A stretch of DNA of 64,000 nt from Thioclava nitratireducens (GCF_001940525.2 NZ_CP019437.1:2640501-2704500), one strand, 5' to 3'; numbered from the stretch's first letter, positions 8,855 to 18,678 are shown. Translations and numbers: made by a program. The notes: generated by a model from the letters alone, not told the origin.

Positions 8855-10816
8855 TCACTCCCAATGCGCAACGGTGCGTCGTTCGAATGTCTCGCGGAAC
8901 TGTGCCGTCGTCTTAGGCAGCAACTCCCCCGTTTCCCATTCCAGGATCACGGCATAGCGGCGCACCGCGTCGAGCATGTCGATCTCGCCCGCATTGTAGA
9001 GCGCAGCGACCTTTTCTGGGTCCATCCGCGCCCATTGCACACGTTCGGCTCGGATTTCAGCGCGAAGCCGGTCGGTGGCCCTCTCGTCGACCTCATACTC
9101 GCCGAGGTCGGCATCGATCTGTTTGAGAACGACGCCGTAGTCCCGTGCCGCCCTCTCGATCGAAACATAGTCGTCGATCACGTCGTCACGCACCTTTTCG
9201 GGTGCGCGCTCCAGCGGATCGCCGAAGCCGCCGCCGCCGGCCGTGGGGCGTGCGAATTCGTCGCCCGGATGAACCGGGTAATCCGAAAAGACCGAACCGA
9301 GCCATTTCCGTTCGCTTTCGCCGTTGCGCCTGATGGTCAGGCCATGAGGCATCGACGGTAGACCGCCTTCGACCCCCCAGACGACAGCGCGTTCACGGTC
9401 GCAGATATAGGACATCACCGCATCCTCGCTATCGAGAAGGATCGAAGTTTTCTGCACACCTGCCCCTCCACGCCACTTTCCCGGGCCCGCACTGTCCCGC
9501 AGGATCTGGAATTCTGTCGTGCGCGTAGGATTGACCCGCTCGTTCCCCTCGTTGGGCTGCGACATCAGCCCGGTTCCGAAACACGCCGTCGTCACGTCCG
9601 AGCCGTCCTTGCCATTGCGCCCTCCCCAGCCGCCGGGCAGCCATTCATAGAACATGAACATCGGCTTTTCAGGGGAGCGAAGATCGCGCCCCCCCGCCAG
9701 CAGATATTCCAGGTTGAACGCACAGGCGATAGCGCGTTCGGGCATGATTTGGGACCACATTTCAAAGATGGCGTTCATGATCTTCTCGAAAGGCATGAGA
9801 AAGCCAGTCACCGCGACAGGCCATTGAGCACTTACGACACTGTTTTCGGGCGCCGAGATGTCGATCATCCGGTAGAACCCACTGTTCAGCGGCAGGTCAG
9901 GAAAAAAAGTCTTCATCCCTGCTACCACGGCCGAGAACGTTGCGCCGGGGGCAGAGTTGTAGATCGACGCGATGGTGGTGTGACTTCCGGTGAAGTCATA
10001 GTGGATACGATCGCCCTTGATCGTCATCTTGATATGGATCGGTATCATGCCTTCGCCTTGGCCGGGATCGCGGTCGATGAAATCAACCGTTTCCCACGTG
10101 CCGTCGGGCAGGGCCGCGATCCGTTGACGGACGGCGCGCTCGACGTAATCCTGAACCTCGTTCATGCCTTGGAGAACCTGACGGCGCCCGTATTTTTGCA
10201 CCAGCCGCAGGACTTCGCGCTCAGCCACTTGGGTGGCTTGTGCCTGCGAGTGAATATCGCCGATAATCGAGTTTGGGTCACGCGAGTTTGCGGCGATCAG
10301 CCCGGCCACATCTTTGCAGAATTCGCCGCCGCGGAAAAGGCGCACGGGCGTGATCCGGACCGCTTCGCGAAACATGTCGCGAGCAGTGACATCGAAGGAT
10401 CCGGGCACTGAACCGCCAAGATCCGACCAATGCCCGTTGGACTGCGAGAAACCGATCAAGGTGTCATCGTCGAAGATGGGGCGCACGAGGCGCACATCGC
10501 TGAAATGCGTGCCGCCGGCATAGGGATCGTTGATTGCATAGACATCACCGGGCATCATTTCACCGTCGAAGGCACGGATCACGTCTTTGCAGGTGAAATG
10601 CAGGGTGCCGACATGCACAGCGATGTCCTGGTTGCCCTGCGCGACGGAATTTCCCTCGGCGTCATGGAGGCCGTTCGAAAAGTCCCGGTTATAGATCACA
10701 AAGGAATAACATGTGCGCAGCATCTGCTCGGCCATTTGATCGACCGAGGTGATGAAGGAGTTTTTCAGAACCTCGAAGGTCACTGGGTCAAGTTGTTCAT
10801 TGAGCATTTTGTCCAT
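8855..10816 (-). CDS. hyuB: Hydantoinase B / oxoprolinase family protein
   Basis: A 653-residue HyuB-family subunit (typical length 550-750). Family marks include DPVTFEVLKNSF at the start, the INDPYAGGTHFSDV block (about residues 95-110) and a C-terminal glycine-rich segment (TAGGGGFGDPLERAP). HyuB works with HyuA in ATP-dependent opening of cyclic amides such as N-methylhydantoin or 5-oxoproline, or in acetone/acetophenone carboxylation. It begins 3 bp after the stop of the hyuA gene and is cotranscribed with it. The substrate cannot be told from sequence. Confidence 0.9.
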   Translation of the reverse strand: MDKMLNEQLDPVTFEVLKNSFITSVDQMAEQMLRTCYSFVIYNRDFSNGLHDAEGNSVAQGNQDIAVHVGTLHFTCKDVIRAFDGEMMPGDVYAINDPYAGGTHFSDVRLVRPIFDDDTLIGFSQSNGHWSDLGGSVPGSFDVTARDMFREAVRITPVRLFRGGEFCKDVAGLIAANSRDPNSIIGDIHSQAQATQVAEREVLRLVQKYGRRQVLQGMNEVQDYVERAVRQRIAALPDGTWETVDFIDRDPGQGEGMIPIHIKMTIKGDRIHYDFTGSHTTIASIYNSAPGATFSAVVAGMKTFFPDLPLNSGFYRMIDISAPENSVVSAQWPVAVTGFLMPFEKIMNAIFEMWSQIMPERAIACAFNLEYLLAGGRDLRSPEKPMFMFYEWLPGGWGGRNGKDGSDVTTACFGTGLMSQPNEGNERVNPTRTTEFQILRDSAGPGKWRGGAGVQKTSILLDSEDAVMSYICDRERAVVWGVEGGLPSMPHGLTIRRNGESERKWLGSVFSDYPVHPGDEFARPTAGGGGFGDPLERAPEKVRDDVIDDYVSIERAARDYGVVLKQIDADLGEYEVDERATDRLRAEIRAERVQWARMDPEKVAALYNAGEIDMLDAVRRYAVILEWETGELLPKTTAQFRETFERRTVAHWE

Positions 10817-10819
10817 GGG

Positions 10820-12847
10820 TTAAGCCTTCGTGTGAATTAGAATGTTCATGTAGGCGTCCACCTCGGCGTTCATGCTTGGCGGCACTACGATAGTCGAGTC
10901 GAACTGCTCGACGATTGCCGGCCCCGAAAAGGCCGCCCCTGCGCTCAGGCGATCACGGTCGTAGATGGCTGCGTCATGCGCCTTGCCATCGAACCACACC
11001 TTGCGATGGCCAATGGGCTCCGGCGTACCAGGGCGCACCTCGTTCTTCGCCGGCTCCGCCTTGGGAACGATCCCAACCGCCTTGACGGCGACGCGAAACA
11101 ACGAGACGGGCGACGTTTTCAGAGCGTAGTTGTATTCGCGCTCATGCGCCTCGTGGAACGCCGCGATCAGCGCCTCTATATCGGTGATCCGGGGCGGCGC
11201 CGACACCTCGAGCGAGCGCCACTGCCCTTGGTACATCATCTCGACAGAACGCTGCAGCATCATGTCCTTTTCAGCCACACCCTCGCGCTTGAGCTGGGCG
11301 CGCGCCTCGTCCTCGATGCGTTGGAAGGCGGTCTCCAGGTCGGCCGGCTCGGTCTCGGCCGCGGCCCCCATGAAACTGTCCGAGAAATCGTGTTGGATGT
11401 CGACAAGCAAACAGCCGAGCGCCGATGTCACACCCGGATTGGGGGGCACGATCACCGTCGGAATCGACAATTCGCGGGCCACCGCCGCACCATGCAATGC
11501 CCCGGCCCCTCCGAAAGCACACAGCGCGAAGTCTCGCGGGTCGTAACCGCGCGAGATAGACAGCAGCCGGACCGCGTTCGCCATGTTAGCGTTGGCCACA
11601 CGCACGATCGCCTCGGCGGCCTCGTGAAGCTCCATCTCGAAAGGCGCGCCCACAGTGCTGCGCACCGCAGCTTCAGCGAGCGCAAAATCAAGGGTGATCT
11701 TGCCACCAGCAAGCGTGCTGCCGAGCCGTCCAAGCACCACATTCGCATCCGTGTTAGTCGCAGTGGTATTGCCGTTCTTGTAGCAGGCAGGCCCCGGATC
11801 AGCGCCAGCCGATTGCGGCCCGTTGCGCAGCGACCCGCCCTCGTCCTTCCAGGCAAGAGACCCGCCACCAGCCCCAATTGTGAGCACCTCGATGGAAGGA
11901 AAGCGGATCGGGAAGCCGTATTCGATATACCAATCCTTGGTGATCCGAGACTCGCCCTGGTAAGAGACCGACACATCGGTAGACGTGCCCCCCATGTCGA
12001 AGCCAATGGTGTTGGGGAACCCGCAGAGATTGCCAATGAAACGGCTGGCGATCGCGCCCGCCGCGATGCCCGAACCGGCGAGCCGCGCCGCGAAGTCGCG
12101 CACCGCGCGCGTCGTCATCACACCGCCGCCCGTGTGCAGCAACAACAGCTCGCGCGCGTAACCGCCATCTGCCAATTTATCCGCGAGCCGCGAGACGTAG
12201 TCGACCACCACTGGCGACACCACCGCATTGGCCATCGTAGTCGAGAACCGCTCATGCTCGAAAATCTCGGGCATGATCTGCGAAGAGATCGAGACGGGCA
12301 CATCCGGCATCACCTCCTTGAGGATGTCGTGCATGCGCTGTTCGTTGGTACCGTTGACGTAGGAGTTCATAAAGCAGACCGCGATCGCCGCCACGCCGCG
12401 CTTTTTCAACACCTCGGCCACCAGATAGGCGTCCTCCTCGTTCAACGCGCTCAGGATCTCGCCCTCGGCGCTGACCCGTTCGCGCACGGTCAGTCGGTCG
12501 CGGCGCGGGATATACGGCTTGGCCACGTCTTTGTAGGTGTCCCACAAGTCTTCCTTGTTGGCGCGCCGTATTTCGACGACATCTCTGAAACCCTCGGTGC
12601 AGACCATCGCAGCCCGCGGAAGATTGCGAGTTATCAGCGCATTCGTCGCAACAGTAGTGCCATGCGAGAACATCGAGACATCCGAGAGGTCAATGCGACC
12701 CTGCTCGATCCCGTTAATGATCGCTCGCATCGGATCATCGGGGGTGGAGGCGGTCTTCTCAATACGAATCCGGCCTGTCGCCTCGTCCATGATACAGATG
12801 TCAGTAAAGGTGCCGCCAACGTCGACGGCGACTCGGGTGTTAGCCAT
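10820..12847 (-). CDS. hyuA: Hydantoinase A / oxoprolinase family protein
   Basis: A 675-residue HyuA subunit, an ASKHA-type ATPase. The N-terminal phosphate-1 motif is VAVDVGGTFTDICIMD. MFSHGTTVATNALI and the IGFDMGGTSTDVSV block (about residues 280-295) are hallmark family motifs. It activates the cyclic amide with ATP for the HyuB partner. It is the first gene of a two-gene operon, with an AraC regulator gene upstream on the same strand (13946-12987). Relation to the adjacent PxpABC-like set is unknown; both handle lactam-type substrates, which hints at a shared pathway. Confidence 0.9.
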   Translation of the reverse strand: MANTRVAVDVGGTFTDICIMDEATGRIRIEKTASTPDDPMRAIINGIEQGRIDLSDVSMFSHGTTVATNALITRNLPRAAMVCTEGFRDVVEIRRANKEDLWDTYKDVAKPYIPRRDRLTVRERVSAEGEILSALNEEDAYLVAEVLKKRGVAAIAVCFMNSYVNGTNEQRMHDILKEVMPDVPVSISSQIMPEIFEHERFSTTMANAVVSPVVVDYVSRLADKLADGGYARELLLLHTGGGVMTTRAVRDFAARLAGSGIAAGAIASRFIGNLCGFPNTIGFDMGGTSTDVSVSYQGESRITKDWYIEYGFPIRFPSIEVLTIGAGGGSLAWKDEGGSLRNGPQSAGADPGPACYKNGNTTATNTDANVVLGRLGSTLAGGKITLDFALAEAAVRSTVGAPFEMELHEAAEAIVRVANANMANAVRLLSISRGYDPRDFALCAFGGAGALHGAAVARELSIPTVIVPPNPGVTSALGCLLVDIQHDFSDSFMGAAAETEPADLETAFQRIEDEARAQLKREGVAEKDMMLQRSVEMMYQGQWRSLEVSAPPRITDIEALIAAFHEAHEREYNYALKTSPVSLFRVAVKAVGIVPKAEPAKNEVRPGTPEPIGHRKVWFDGKAHDAAIYDRDRLSAGAAFSGPAIVEQFDSTIVVPPSMNAEVDAYMNILIHTKA

Positions 12848-12953
12848 TCTGGTTCCTCCAGGTTTGAGCGGACACGATGGGCCCGTCTGCCGAAGAGGAG
12901 TCCTCGGCAGCTTCTTGCTTCATTGACTGGACGTCTTGGTCTACGGGAGAGCG

Positions 12954-12969
12954 GGCCGGCTCAAGCCGG
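12954..12969 (-). terminator. Short GC hairpin after the AraC gene
   Basis: GCCGGC / GCCGGC arms with a 4-base loop lie 18 bp past the araC-type stop. No U-run follows, so it is only a candidate terminator or processing site. Confidence 0.35.
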
Positions 12970-12986
12970 CACGGCTCGCGCGGCCA

Positions 12987-13946
12987 TTACATTGCCCTGC
13001 GGAGGCGTCCCGCCTCCTTACGCGTTTCCGTCGGCGTGCATCCGAACTTCGCCTTGTAATGCCTTGAAAACTGGGCCTGGTCGGCAAAACCCCAGCGATA
13101 TGCGATCTCGGCGACGGTTGCGCCCGCTCCCTGGGCGCGCAGCTCTTCCGAGCAACGGGTCAGGCGGCGGTCGCGGATATAGCCGTTGACGGATGGGCCC
13201 GCGTCAGAAAAGAGTTGTTGCAGGTAGCGCAAAGAGATTCCGCAGGCCCGCGCAACGCTTTGCGGGGACAGGTTCGGATCCTTCAGGTTTTCGCGGATGA
13301 ACTGCTCGGCTCGGTAAAGATGCGCGGCCCGCACCGTCGATGTAGTGCTGTCGAGTACGCGCTCGTCACTGCGTATCGCAAGACAAAGCATTTCCAGCAG
13401 ATGGCTTCCGGCCGTCTCGCGCGCCGAATAGTCGAGTTGCTCAATATGGGAAATGGCGGCTCGCATGCTGCTAAGGAAATAGCCGGCCACGCCATGCCGC
13501 CCGTCGAAGATAAGCCCGCCCAGCCGCTCGGAGGGGCCGATCCGCGCGCGCACGTTGGCTGAAGGCACCTTCAGCACCCACTGGATATTGCGGCGCGCAT
13601 GCCAGTATTCATACGGCGCGTCACTGCGCTCGACGATGAAGCTGCCCGGCTTGCAGCAGGTCCGCCTTTGGTTCTGCGAATACTGCACTTCATCGTTTTC
13701 CGGGATAGCAATCAGGAGCGAGCTTTCGGTCTCGTTCAGGAAGTGATGACGCTTGCGCTGGTAGAGAACCCCGTCACAATCTATCCGGGACAGCCCGATC
13801 ACGCCCAGCGACCATTGCTGCATCTCGCCACGGAACGCTTGGCGATCAAGGCATTCCGTGTCGAGGGGGAAATAGGCCTCGGACACCATCTTCTGCCATT
13901 TATCGCGTCCGCCCGGCGTGGCGGACCCTCCACTACTGATGATCAT
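12987..13946 (-). CDS. AraC-family transcriptional regulator
   Basis: A 319-residue regulator. The N-terminal two thirds resemble the AraC-binding-like (cupin-type) sensor. The C-terminal 100 residues hold two helix-turn-helix units, including SPQSVARACGISLRYLQQLF and VAEIAYRWGFADQAQFSRHYKAKFGCTPTE. I take the ATG at 13946 (MIISSGG) because the extra 36 residues of the longer frame look non-coding. It lies upstream of hyuA on the same strand and downstream of the asparaginase gene, so it could regulate either neighbour; no operator is evident. Confidence 0.88.
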   Translation of the reverse strand: MIISSGGSATPGGRDKWQKMVSEAYFPLDTECLDRQAFRGEMQQWSLGVIGLSRIDCDGVLYQRKRHHFLNETESSLLIAIPENDEVQYSQNQRRTCCKPGSFIVERSDAPYEYWHARRNIQWVLKVPSANVRARIGPSERLGGLIFDGRHGVAGYFLSSMRAAISHIEQLDYSARETAGSHLLEMLCLAIRSDERVLDSTTSTVRAAHLYRAEQFIRENLKDPNLSPQSVARACGISLRYLQQLFSDAGPSVNGYIRDRRLTRCSEELRAQGAGATVAEIAYRWGFADQAQFSRHYKAKFGCTPTETRKEAGRLRRAM

Positions 13947-14180
13947 TTTCCGTCTCTCGTGCCTCTGGATTGAAGGGCCCGACACGTCCCTTAAAGACAG
14001 GATAGTGACAGGGCGCGCAGGCGTTCTTGCCGATTTGCGCATAAATTCTTGCAATCCTGCGGCACGTAATCACAGCGCTCCCTTTAGCCAGCGCCCGGGC
14101 CACGCATTTGCACGCTGGTCAAGCGGCGCCCGACCGAACGCCCGACGCTCCAAGCTGGTCTCAGTTGGCAGCACCGCCGT

Positions 14181-15170
14181 TCAGACGAGACTACCCGCCC
14201 CTTCGAAAGCCGCGCGGATCTCGGCATCACCGGCACCGCCCCCGAGCAATGCGCTCAACAGTAAGCGCGCCTTGATGGGCGAGAGACTTCCTGCAAAGAT
14301 TACGCCGGCTTCCTGCAATGTCCGCCCGCCCGAATCTTTACCGTAAACGGGCAGTGTCCGGCCTTCGGCGCAGCGCGAGGCGACAACAACGGGCACACCG
14401 GCCTCCGTCAGACGCGCGATACGTTCAGCGAAACCGCTCGGGGCATTCCCCCTGCCAAAAGCGGACAGCACAACGCCAGACTTGCCCGCCGACGCGCAGT
14501 AATCGAGGTAATCCGGCGTGCTGCCGAGTCCCAAAAGAATTAGCTCGACCCCTGGATCGAGCCTCGGCGCCTCGACATGGGACCGGGCCAGCGAACGGCG
14601 ATAAAGATATACAGCACCGTCATCAACCTCGCCCAGCTTGCCCAAGCCGGGCGAGCGGAAAGTATCGACACGCGAGCTGTGCGCCTTCGTCACCTCGCGG
14701 GCGGCGTGAAGATCCCCCTCGAAAAGGATAACCGCACCCTGCCCTCGCAGCCCCTCCGAGGCTGCACAGCGGATGGCATCCGCAATGTTACGCGGCCCAT
14801 CAGTATCGGGCGCGCCCGCATGGCGCTGAGCGCCGGTAAAGACCACAGGCTTGTCCGAACGGACCAGGAGATCGGCGAGAAACGCGCTTTCTTCCATGGT
14901 GTCAGTACCGTGCGTGACCACGACCCCGTCCACGGCATCGTCGGCAAGCACCTCGCCAATCCGGGTGCACAGACGATGCACAGTTTCCAGGTCCAACGCA
15001 TAGCTGCCGACTGCCTCGAAATCCTCGACCTGCACAGTGATCCCATCAGGCCGTTCATGCAGGCTATCCAGCAGCCGATGCGCGGCGACGTTGGCATTCA
15101 CCGGCCCACCTGCGCGCTCGGCAGTTGAAGCGATTGTGCCCCCGGTCGCGATAAGTGTGACGTTCTTCAT
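14181..15170 (-). CDS. Asparaginase-family amidohydrolase
   Basis: A 329-residue asparaginase/glutaminase-family protein. The two catalytic threonine motifs are present: TLIATGGTIAST (about residues 4-15) and VVVTHGTDTMEES (about 84-96). There is no signal peptide, so it is cytoplasmic (type I-like location, although the length also fits type II). It is the last gene of a long operon of a polyamine-type ABC transporter, dehydrogenases, a deacetylase and a CobW protein, so the real substrate may be an amide produced from the imported compound rather than free asparagine. Confidence 0.87.
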   Translation of the reverse strand: MKNVTLIATGGTIASTAERAGGPVNANVAAHRLLDSLHERPDGITVQVEDFEAVGSYALDLETVHRLCTRIGEVLADDAVDGVVVTHGTDTMEESAFLADLLVRSDKPVVFTGAQRHAGAPDTDGPRNIADAIRCAASEGLRGQGAVILFEGDLHAAREVTKAHSSRVDTFRSPGLGKLGEVDDGAVYLYRRSLARSHVEAPRLDPGVELILLGLGSTPDYLDYCASAGKSGVVLSAFGRGNAPSGFAERIARLTEAGVPVVVASRCAEGRTLPVYGKDSGGRTLQEAGVIFAGSLSPIKARLLLSALLGGGAGDAEIRAAFEGAGSLV

Positions 15171-15180
15171 GGCAACATCC

Positions 15181-16401
15181 TCAATTCGCGGAAACGCTAC
15201 GCGGACAGTCCGCCCGCCGGCGCGCGCGGCGCGCCTCCGCCAGTTCGATTATTTTGTTCCAGCGGCGCACCAGGAAGTTGTGCTCGTCCATGGCGCTATT
15301 CCAGACCGCGATATGCTTAGCGCGCGCCCGGTAGGAGCCGCCCGAGCGGACATCGCCCGCGCGGATCGCCTCCCGCCCGTGAGGATCGGGCAGATTGCGC
15401 GCGGCGGGCTTGCCCTCGTACCAGTAATCCCACTCGTCCGAATCCAGTACCGCGCGCACGCGTTCAGGGACAGACATGTAATAGCCCTGCCGCGCCATGC
15501 ATGCCCCCGCCCAGCCGTCGAGGAACCAGTTGAACCAAGCATAGGCCATGTCCAGCCGTTTCCCCTGCAAATGCTGCGCCAGACAAAGCCCGCCATGCCA
15601 GGCGCGGTAACCCTCGGTCGGGGACGCCTGGCGCACCTTCATGCCGCGCGCTTTCATTGCCACCACAGAGGGCGACCAGATTGACGAAATGCACAGGTCA
15701 CCATCCGAGAACCGGTCAACGGGTTCCGACGCTCGCCGCCAGAACGGGGCGAAATGCCCAGAATTGACCAGCTCCACTGCGTGGCCATACATCTCATCAA
15801 TTTCTTCTACCGTCATGTTGCCCAGGTCGCGCACCTCCATGCGGCCAGCTGCAACAAGCGCCATAGTCAGGTCGAACGCCCCGATCGCGGGTTCATCCAC
15901 CAATGCGACGCGCCCTTGCCAACGCGGGTTGAGCAATTCGGACCAGCTGACGACGTCGCGATCCACGTCCAGCGCCGCCTCACCCTGATTGATGGCGAAA
16001 CTGTCGAAGTTGTAGACCGTAGGTAGCATCGAGATCCGCCCCGTCGGGTTCGCCGACAAGGTGGAGTCGGGTTGCACATATAGACGGCTGGCGGGTGTGT
16101 CGCCTAAACCGCCGCCCGTCCCGTTGGCGCCAACACAACGAGCAAGATCGCTCATCTCCTCCCAAGCGTCGATCCGGGAAATCTCGATCGGTTGAATCGC
16201 GCGCCAGTGCCAGACGATATCGAGGTTGTGAAAGCACTGGTCATACACATCATAGGAATCTGATCGCATCGCCGCCGTTCGCTGGGCGGTCACGAAGTCC
16301 TGTTCCATGAATTCTATCGGAAAGCCGAGGTCGGCCTCAGCACGTTCCTTCAGAAGCCGCCAAGGCAGAATCTCAGTGCACAGGATTCGTAACGGTTCCA
16401 T
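15181..16401 (-). CDS. Signal-less paralogue of the ABC substrate-binding protein
   Basis: A 406-residue protein of the PotD/extracellular solute-binding type. It begins MEPLRILCTEILPW with no hydrophobic or twin-arginine leader. It clearly shares blocks with the Tat-exported binding protein encoded at 19821-21038: EGYRAW, RQGYY/EQGYY, WYEG.P and GD.R.GGS in the same order. Its start overlaps the CobW stop (TGATG), so it is translationally coupled. Without a leader it should stay in the cytoplasm, where it might sense or buffer the ligand; a misannotated upstream start is unlikely because the upstream gene occupies that DNA. Confidence 0.8.
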   Translation of the reverse strand: MEPLRILCTEILPWRLLKERAEADLGFPIEFMEQDFVTAQRTAAMRSDSYDVYDQCFHNLDIVWHWRAIQPIEISRIDAWEEMSDLARCVGANGTGGGLGDTPASRLYVQPDSTLSANPTGRISMLPTVYNFDSFAINQGEAALDVDRDVVSWSELLNPRWQGRVALVDEPAIGAFDLTMALVAAGRMEVRDLGNMTVEEIDEMYGHAVELVNSGHFAPFWRRASEPVDRFSDGDLCISSIWSPSVVAMKARGMKVRQASPTEGYRAWHGGLCLAQHLQGKRLDMAYAWFNWFLDGWAGACMARQGYYMSVPERVRAVLDSDEWDYWYEGKPAARNLPDPHGREAIRAGDVRSGGSYRARAKHIAVWNSAMDEHNFLVRRWNKIIELAEARRARRRADCPRSVSAN

Positions 16402-17390
16402 CAGGCTACGGCTTTCACACTCTTCAAACGCATGAAAGCCGCAAATGAACGACGGATGCGTTCGGGATCAAGCCCCTCGAGGATAAAAACCATCCGCGAA
16501 ACCCGCGCACCCTCCGGCCAGTGTTCCATATGGACCGGCGCATGAACCAGGTGCTGCACCCCGTGAACTGCCACCGGTCGCTCCTCGCCGGCGATGGCCA
16601 GAATCCCCTTAAACCGGAATATGCGGTCACCATAGCGGTGCAACAAAAGCGTGAGCCAGATGCCAAAATCGGTCCAGTCCACGTTTTCCTCGACGGTCAA
16701 GGAAAACGTCACGACACCCAGGTCTTCATTTAGGTCGTGATCATGGTGGTGATGATGCCCGTCGATTTTCTCCGCCTCCGGCAGCGGCGGCACGCCGGGA
16801 TCGAGATCGCGGACTATCGCATCCGCTGCGTCCATGTTGGTTAGCACCCGCGCCGAGGGATTCAACCGCGAGAGCGTCGCCCGCAGCGCAGCGATCTCTC
16901 CATCCTCTGCCAGATCCGTCTTAGTCAGAACAATCCGGTCGGCTGCCGCGATCTGGCGCACGGCCTCGGCTCGATGCTCGACCTGGCGTGTCGCATTGAC
17001 GGCATCGACCGTAGTCAGAACGCCTCCGTTATCGAAGTGGCTGCGCAGCACGGGATGTGCGCGCAGCGTCTGAAGCACCGGGTAGGGATCAGCCAGCCCG
17101 GTCGTCTCGATCACGACACGGTCGAAGTCGATCTCGCCCCGCGTCAGTAGGCTGTGAAGGTTCATCAATGCGTCGGCTACCTCACCGCGCACGGTGCAGC
17201 AGATGCAGCCGGATTTCATAAGCACGACATTGTCGTCGATACGGTCCAGCAAATGGTGATCCAGCCCCACCTCGCCGAATTCGTTTATCAGCACCGCAGC
17301 GCGGGCCATTCCCGGATCGGTCAAGAGACGCTGCAGGAGCGTGGTTTTCCCGGATCCCAGGAAGCCGGTGAGCAGCGTAACCGGAATCAT
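16401..17390 (-). CDS. CobW/G3E-family GTPase (metallochaperone type)
   Basis: A 329-residue COG0523-type GTPase. Walker A is GFLGSGKTTLLQ (about residues 9-20). The metal-binding GCICC motif is at 61-65. A histidine-rich loop with five consecutive His is near residue 212, followed by a CobW C-terminal domain. Such proteins deliver zinc, cobalt or iron to client enzymes using GTP. I chose the ATG at 17390, which overlaps the stop of the preceding small gene by four bases (ATGA). A likely client is a metal-dependent enzyme of the same operon, for example the NodB-type deacetylase. Confidence 0.88.
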   Translation of the reverse strand: MIPVTLLTGFLGSGKTTLLQRLLTDPGMARAAVLINEFGEVGLDHHLLDRIDDNVVLMKSGCICCTVRGEVADALMNLHSLLTRGEIDFDRVVIETTGLADPYPVLQTLRAHPVLRSHFDNGGVLTTVDAVNATRQVEHRAEAVRQIAAADRIVLTKTDLAEDGEIAALRATLSRLNPSARVLTNMDAADAIVRDLDPGVPPLPEAEKIDGHHHHHDHDLNEDLGVVTFSLTVEENVDWTDFGIWLTLLLHRYGDRIFRFKGILAIAGEERPVAVHGVQHLVHAPVHMEHWPEGARVSRMVFILEGLDPERIRRSFAAFMRLKSVKAVA

Positions 17391-17710
17391 TGTCCGCCCA
17401 CCCAATCGATGAGCGCATCATCAAGCGGATCGATCTCGCGCCCCGCGAGAGCCTCGGCCTCGGGCCAGAGGTGAGAGAAGGATTCGAAGACCGAGGATGC
17501 TCCGGTGGCGTTCGAAACGACGTATGACGTGCCTTGCCACTCAGCCAGCTTTACCCTCCGGTAGGACAACACGCGATTGGCCGCCGCGACCCGCCGCGCG
17601 CTTTCGACCCGCCGCGAGCGGCGGTCGGTGTTGCGGGTGAAGACGCCTGGACGGTCCACCGCATGGGTCCAGTGGTCGTCGCACCCCAGTATTCCGCACA
17701 GCGAGCACAT
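17387..17710 (-). CDS. Small protein with N-terminal Cys/His cluster, CobW partner
   Basis: A 107-residue protein of unknown function. Its first 16 residues contain C-S-L-C-G, a third Cys and two His (HWTH), a plausible metal site. The rest is a basic region followed by an acidic C-terminus. The ATG at 17710 is used because the longer frame from 17824 has no family-like content. The stop overlaps the CobW start by four bases, a strong sign that the two act together, for example as metal donor or acceptor. No homologue is recalled with a known role. Confidence 0.75.
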   Translation of the reverse strand: MCSLCGILGCDDHWTHAVDRPGVFTRNTDRRSRRVESARRVAAANRVLSYRRVKLAEWQGTSYVVSNATGASSVFESFSHLWPEAEALAGREIDPLDDALIDWVGGQ

Positions 17711-17780
17711 GATCGGTTCTGCCTTTGTTGTTTGTGAGGGGCCGCCCGATCGAGGGCGACCCGATGATTGATCCGCGTGA

Positions 17781-18659
17781 TCAGCCTCGCGGGAAGCGCT
17801 TGTCGTAGTCGTCCGCCATTTCATTCATCGTAACGAAGCGCACGCCTTCATGCGACTTAATGTGCGCAATCAAGCGCTCGAGCATCATCAGCACCTGCGG
17901 GCGGCCCGACACGTCGGGGTGGATAGTGATCGGGAAGACCGCGTAATCCATATTTCGGTAAACCCAATCAAACTGGTCGCGCCACATCTGCTCAATGTCG
18001 CGCGGGTTCACGAAACCATGGCTGTTGGGCGACTTCTTGATGAACATCATCGGCGGCAGATCGTCGAGATACCAGTTCGCCGGGATCTCAATGAGGTCCG
18101 TCTCCTCGCCGCGTACCAGCGGCTTCATCCAGTCCTCGGGCTTGGCGGAATAGTCAATTTTCGTCCACTTGTCGCCAACGCGCACCCGGTAGGGAGTGAA
18201 GTCGTTGTGCATCAGCGAGTGGTCGTACTTAATACCCTTTTTGAGTAGCAGCTCGTTCGTGACGTTGGAGAACTCCCACCACGGGGCGACATAGCCGGTG
18301 GGGCGCTTACCCGAGATTTTGGTGACCAGTTCAATCCCCTTATCGAGCACCGCCTCTTCCTGCTCCCGCGTCATCGCGATCGGGTTTTCATGACTATAGC
18401 CATGAATCCCAATTTCGTGGCCACGCTTTGCGACATCGTGCATCTGCTCGGGGAAGGTTTCGGCGGAGTGGCCCGGAATGAACCAAGTGGTTTTCAGTCC
18501 CGTTTTGTCGAAGAGGTCGAGAAGCCGCGGCGAGCCGACCTCGCCTGCGAAAAGACCACGCGAGATGTCGTCGGGGCTGTCCTCCCCGCCATATGAGCCA
18601 AGCCAGCCCGCAACCGCGTCCACGTCGATGCCGAAGCCGACCAGAATATCCTTTGCCAT
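17781..18659 (-). CDS. NodB-type polysaccharide deacetylase / cyclic amidohydrolase
   Basis: A 292-residue NodB-fold protein. An Asp-rich metal site is seen in [10 protein letters not shown] near the start, and the H-G-Y-S-H motif (about residues 95-99) and IHPDVSGRP supply further ligands. The shape is like the PuuE/PgdA branch, whose members include cofactor-light allantoinases and peptidoglycan deacetylases, with no signal peptide. A cytoplasmic place and an operon of transporter, dehydrogenases and amidase point to a small imported N-acyl or cyclic amide substrate rather than cell wall. The exact substrate is not inferable. Confidence 0.83.
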   Translation of the reverse strand: MAKDILVGFGIDVDAVAGWLGSYGGEDSPDDISRGLFAGEVGSPRLLDLFDKTGLKTTWFIPGHSAETFPEQMHDVAKRGHEIGIHGYSHENPIAMTREQEEAVLDKGIELVTKISGKRPTGYVAPWWEFSNVTNELLLKKGIKYDHSLMHNDFTPYRVRVGDKWTKIDYSAKPEDWMKPLVRGEETDLIEIPANWYLDDLPPMMFIKKSPNSHGFVNPRDIEQMWRDQFDWVYRNMDYAVFPITIHPDVSGRPQVLMMLERLIAHIKSHEGVRFVTMNEMADDYDKRFPRG

Positions 18660-18678
18660 GTTTAGTCTCCTTGTTGGA

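Noticed and set aside
10976..13189. Long plus-strand open frame of 737 codons
   Set aside because: It is antisense to hyuA and the AraC gene, whose family motifs are clear; the antisense frame is rich in Arg, His and Asp without any domain, as expected in GC-rich DNA.
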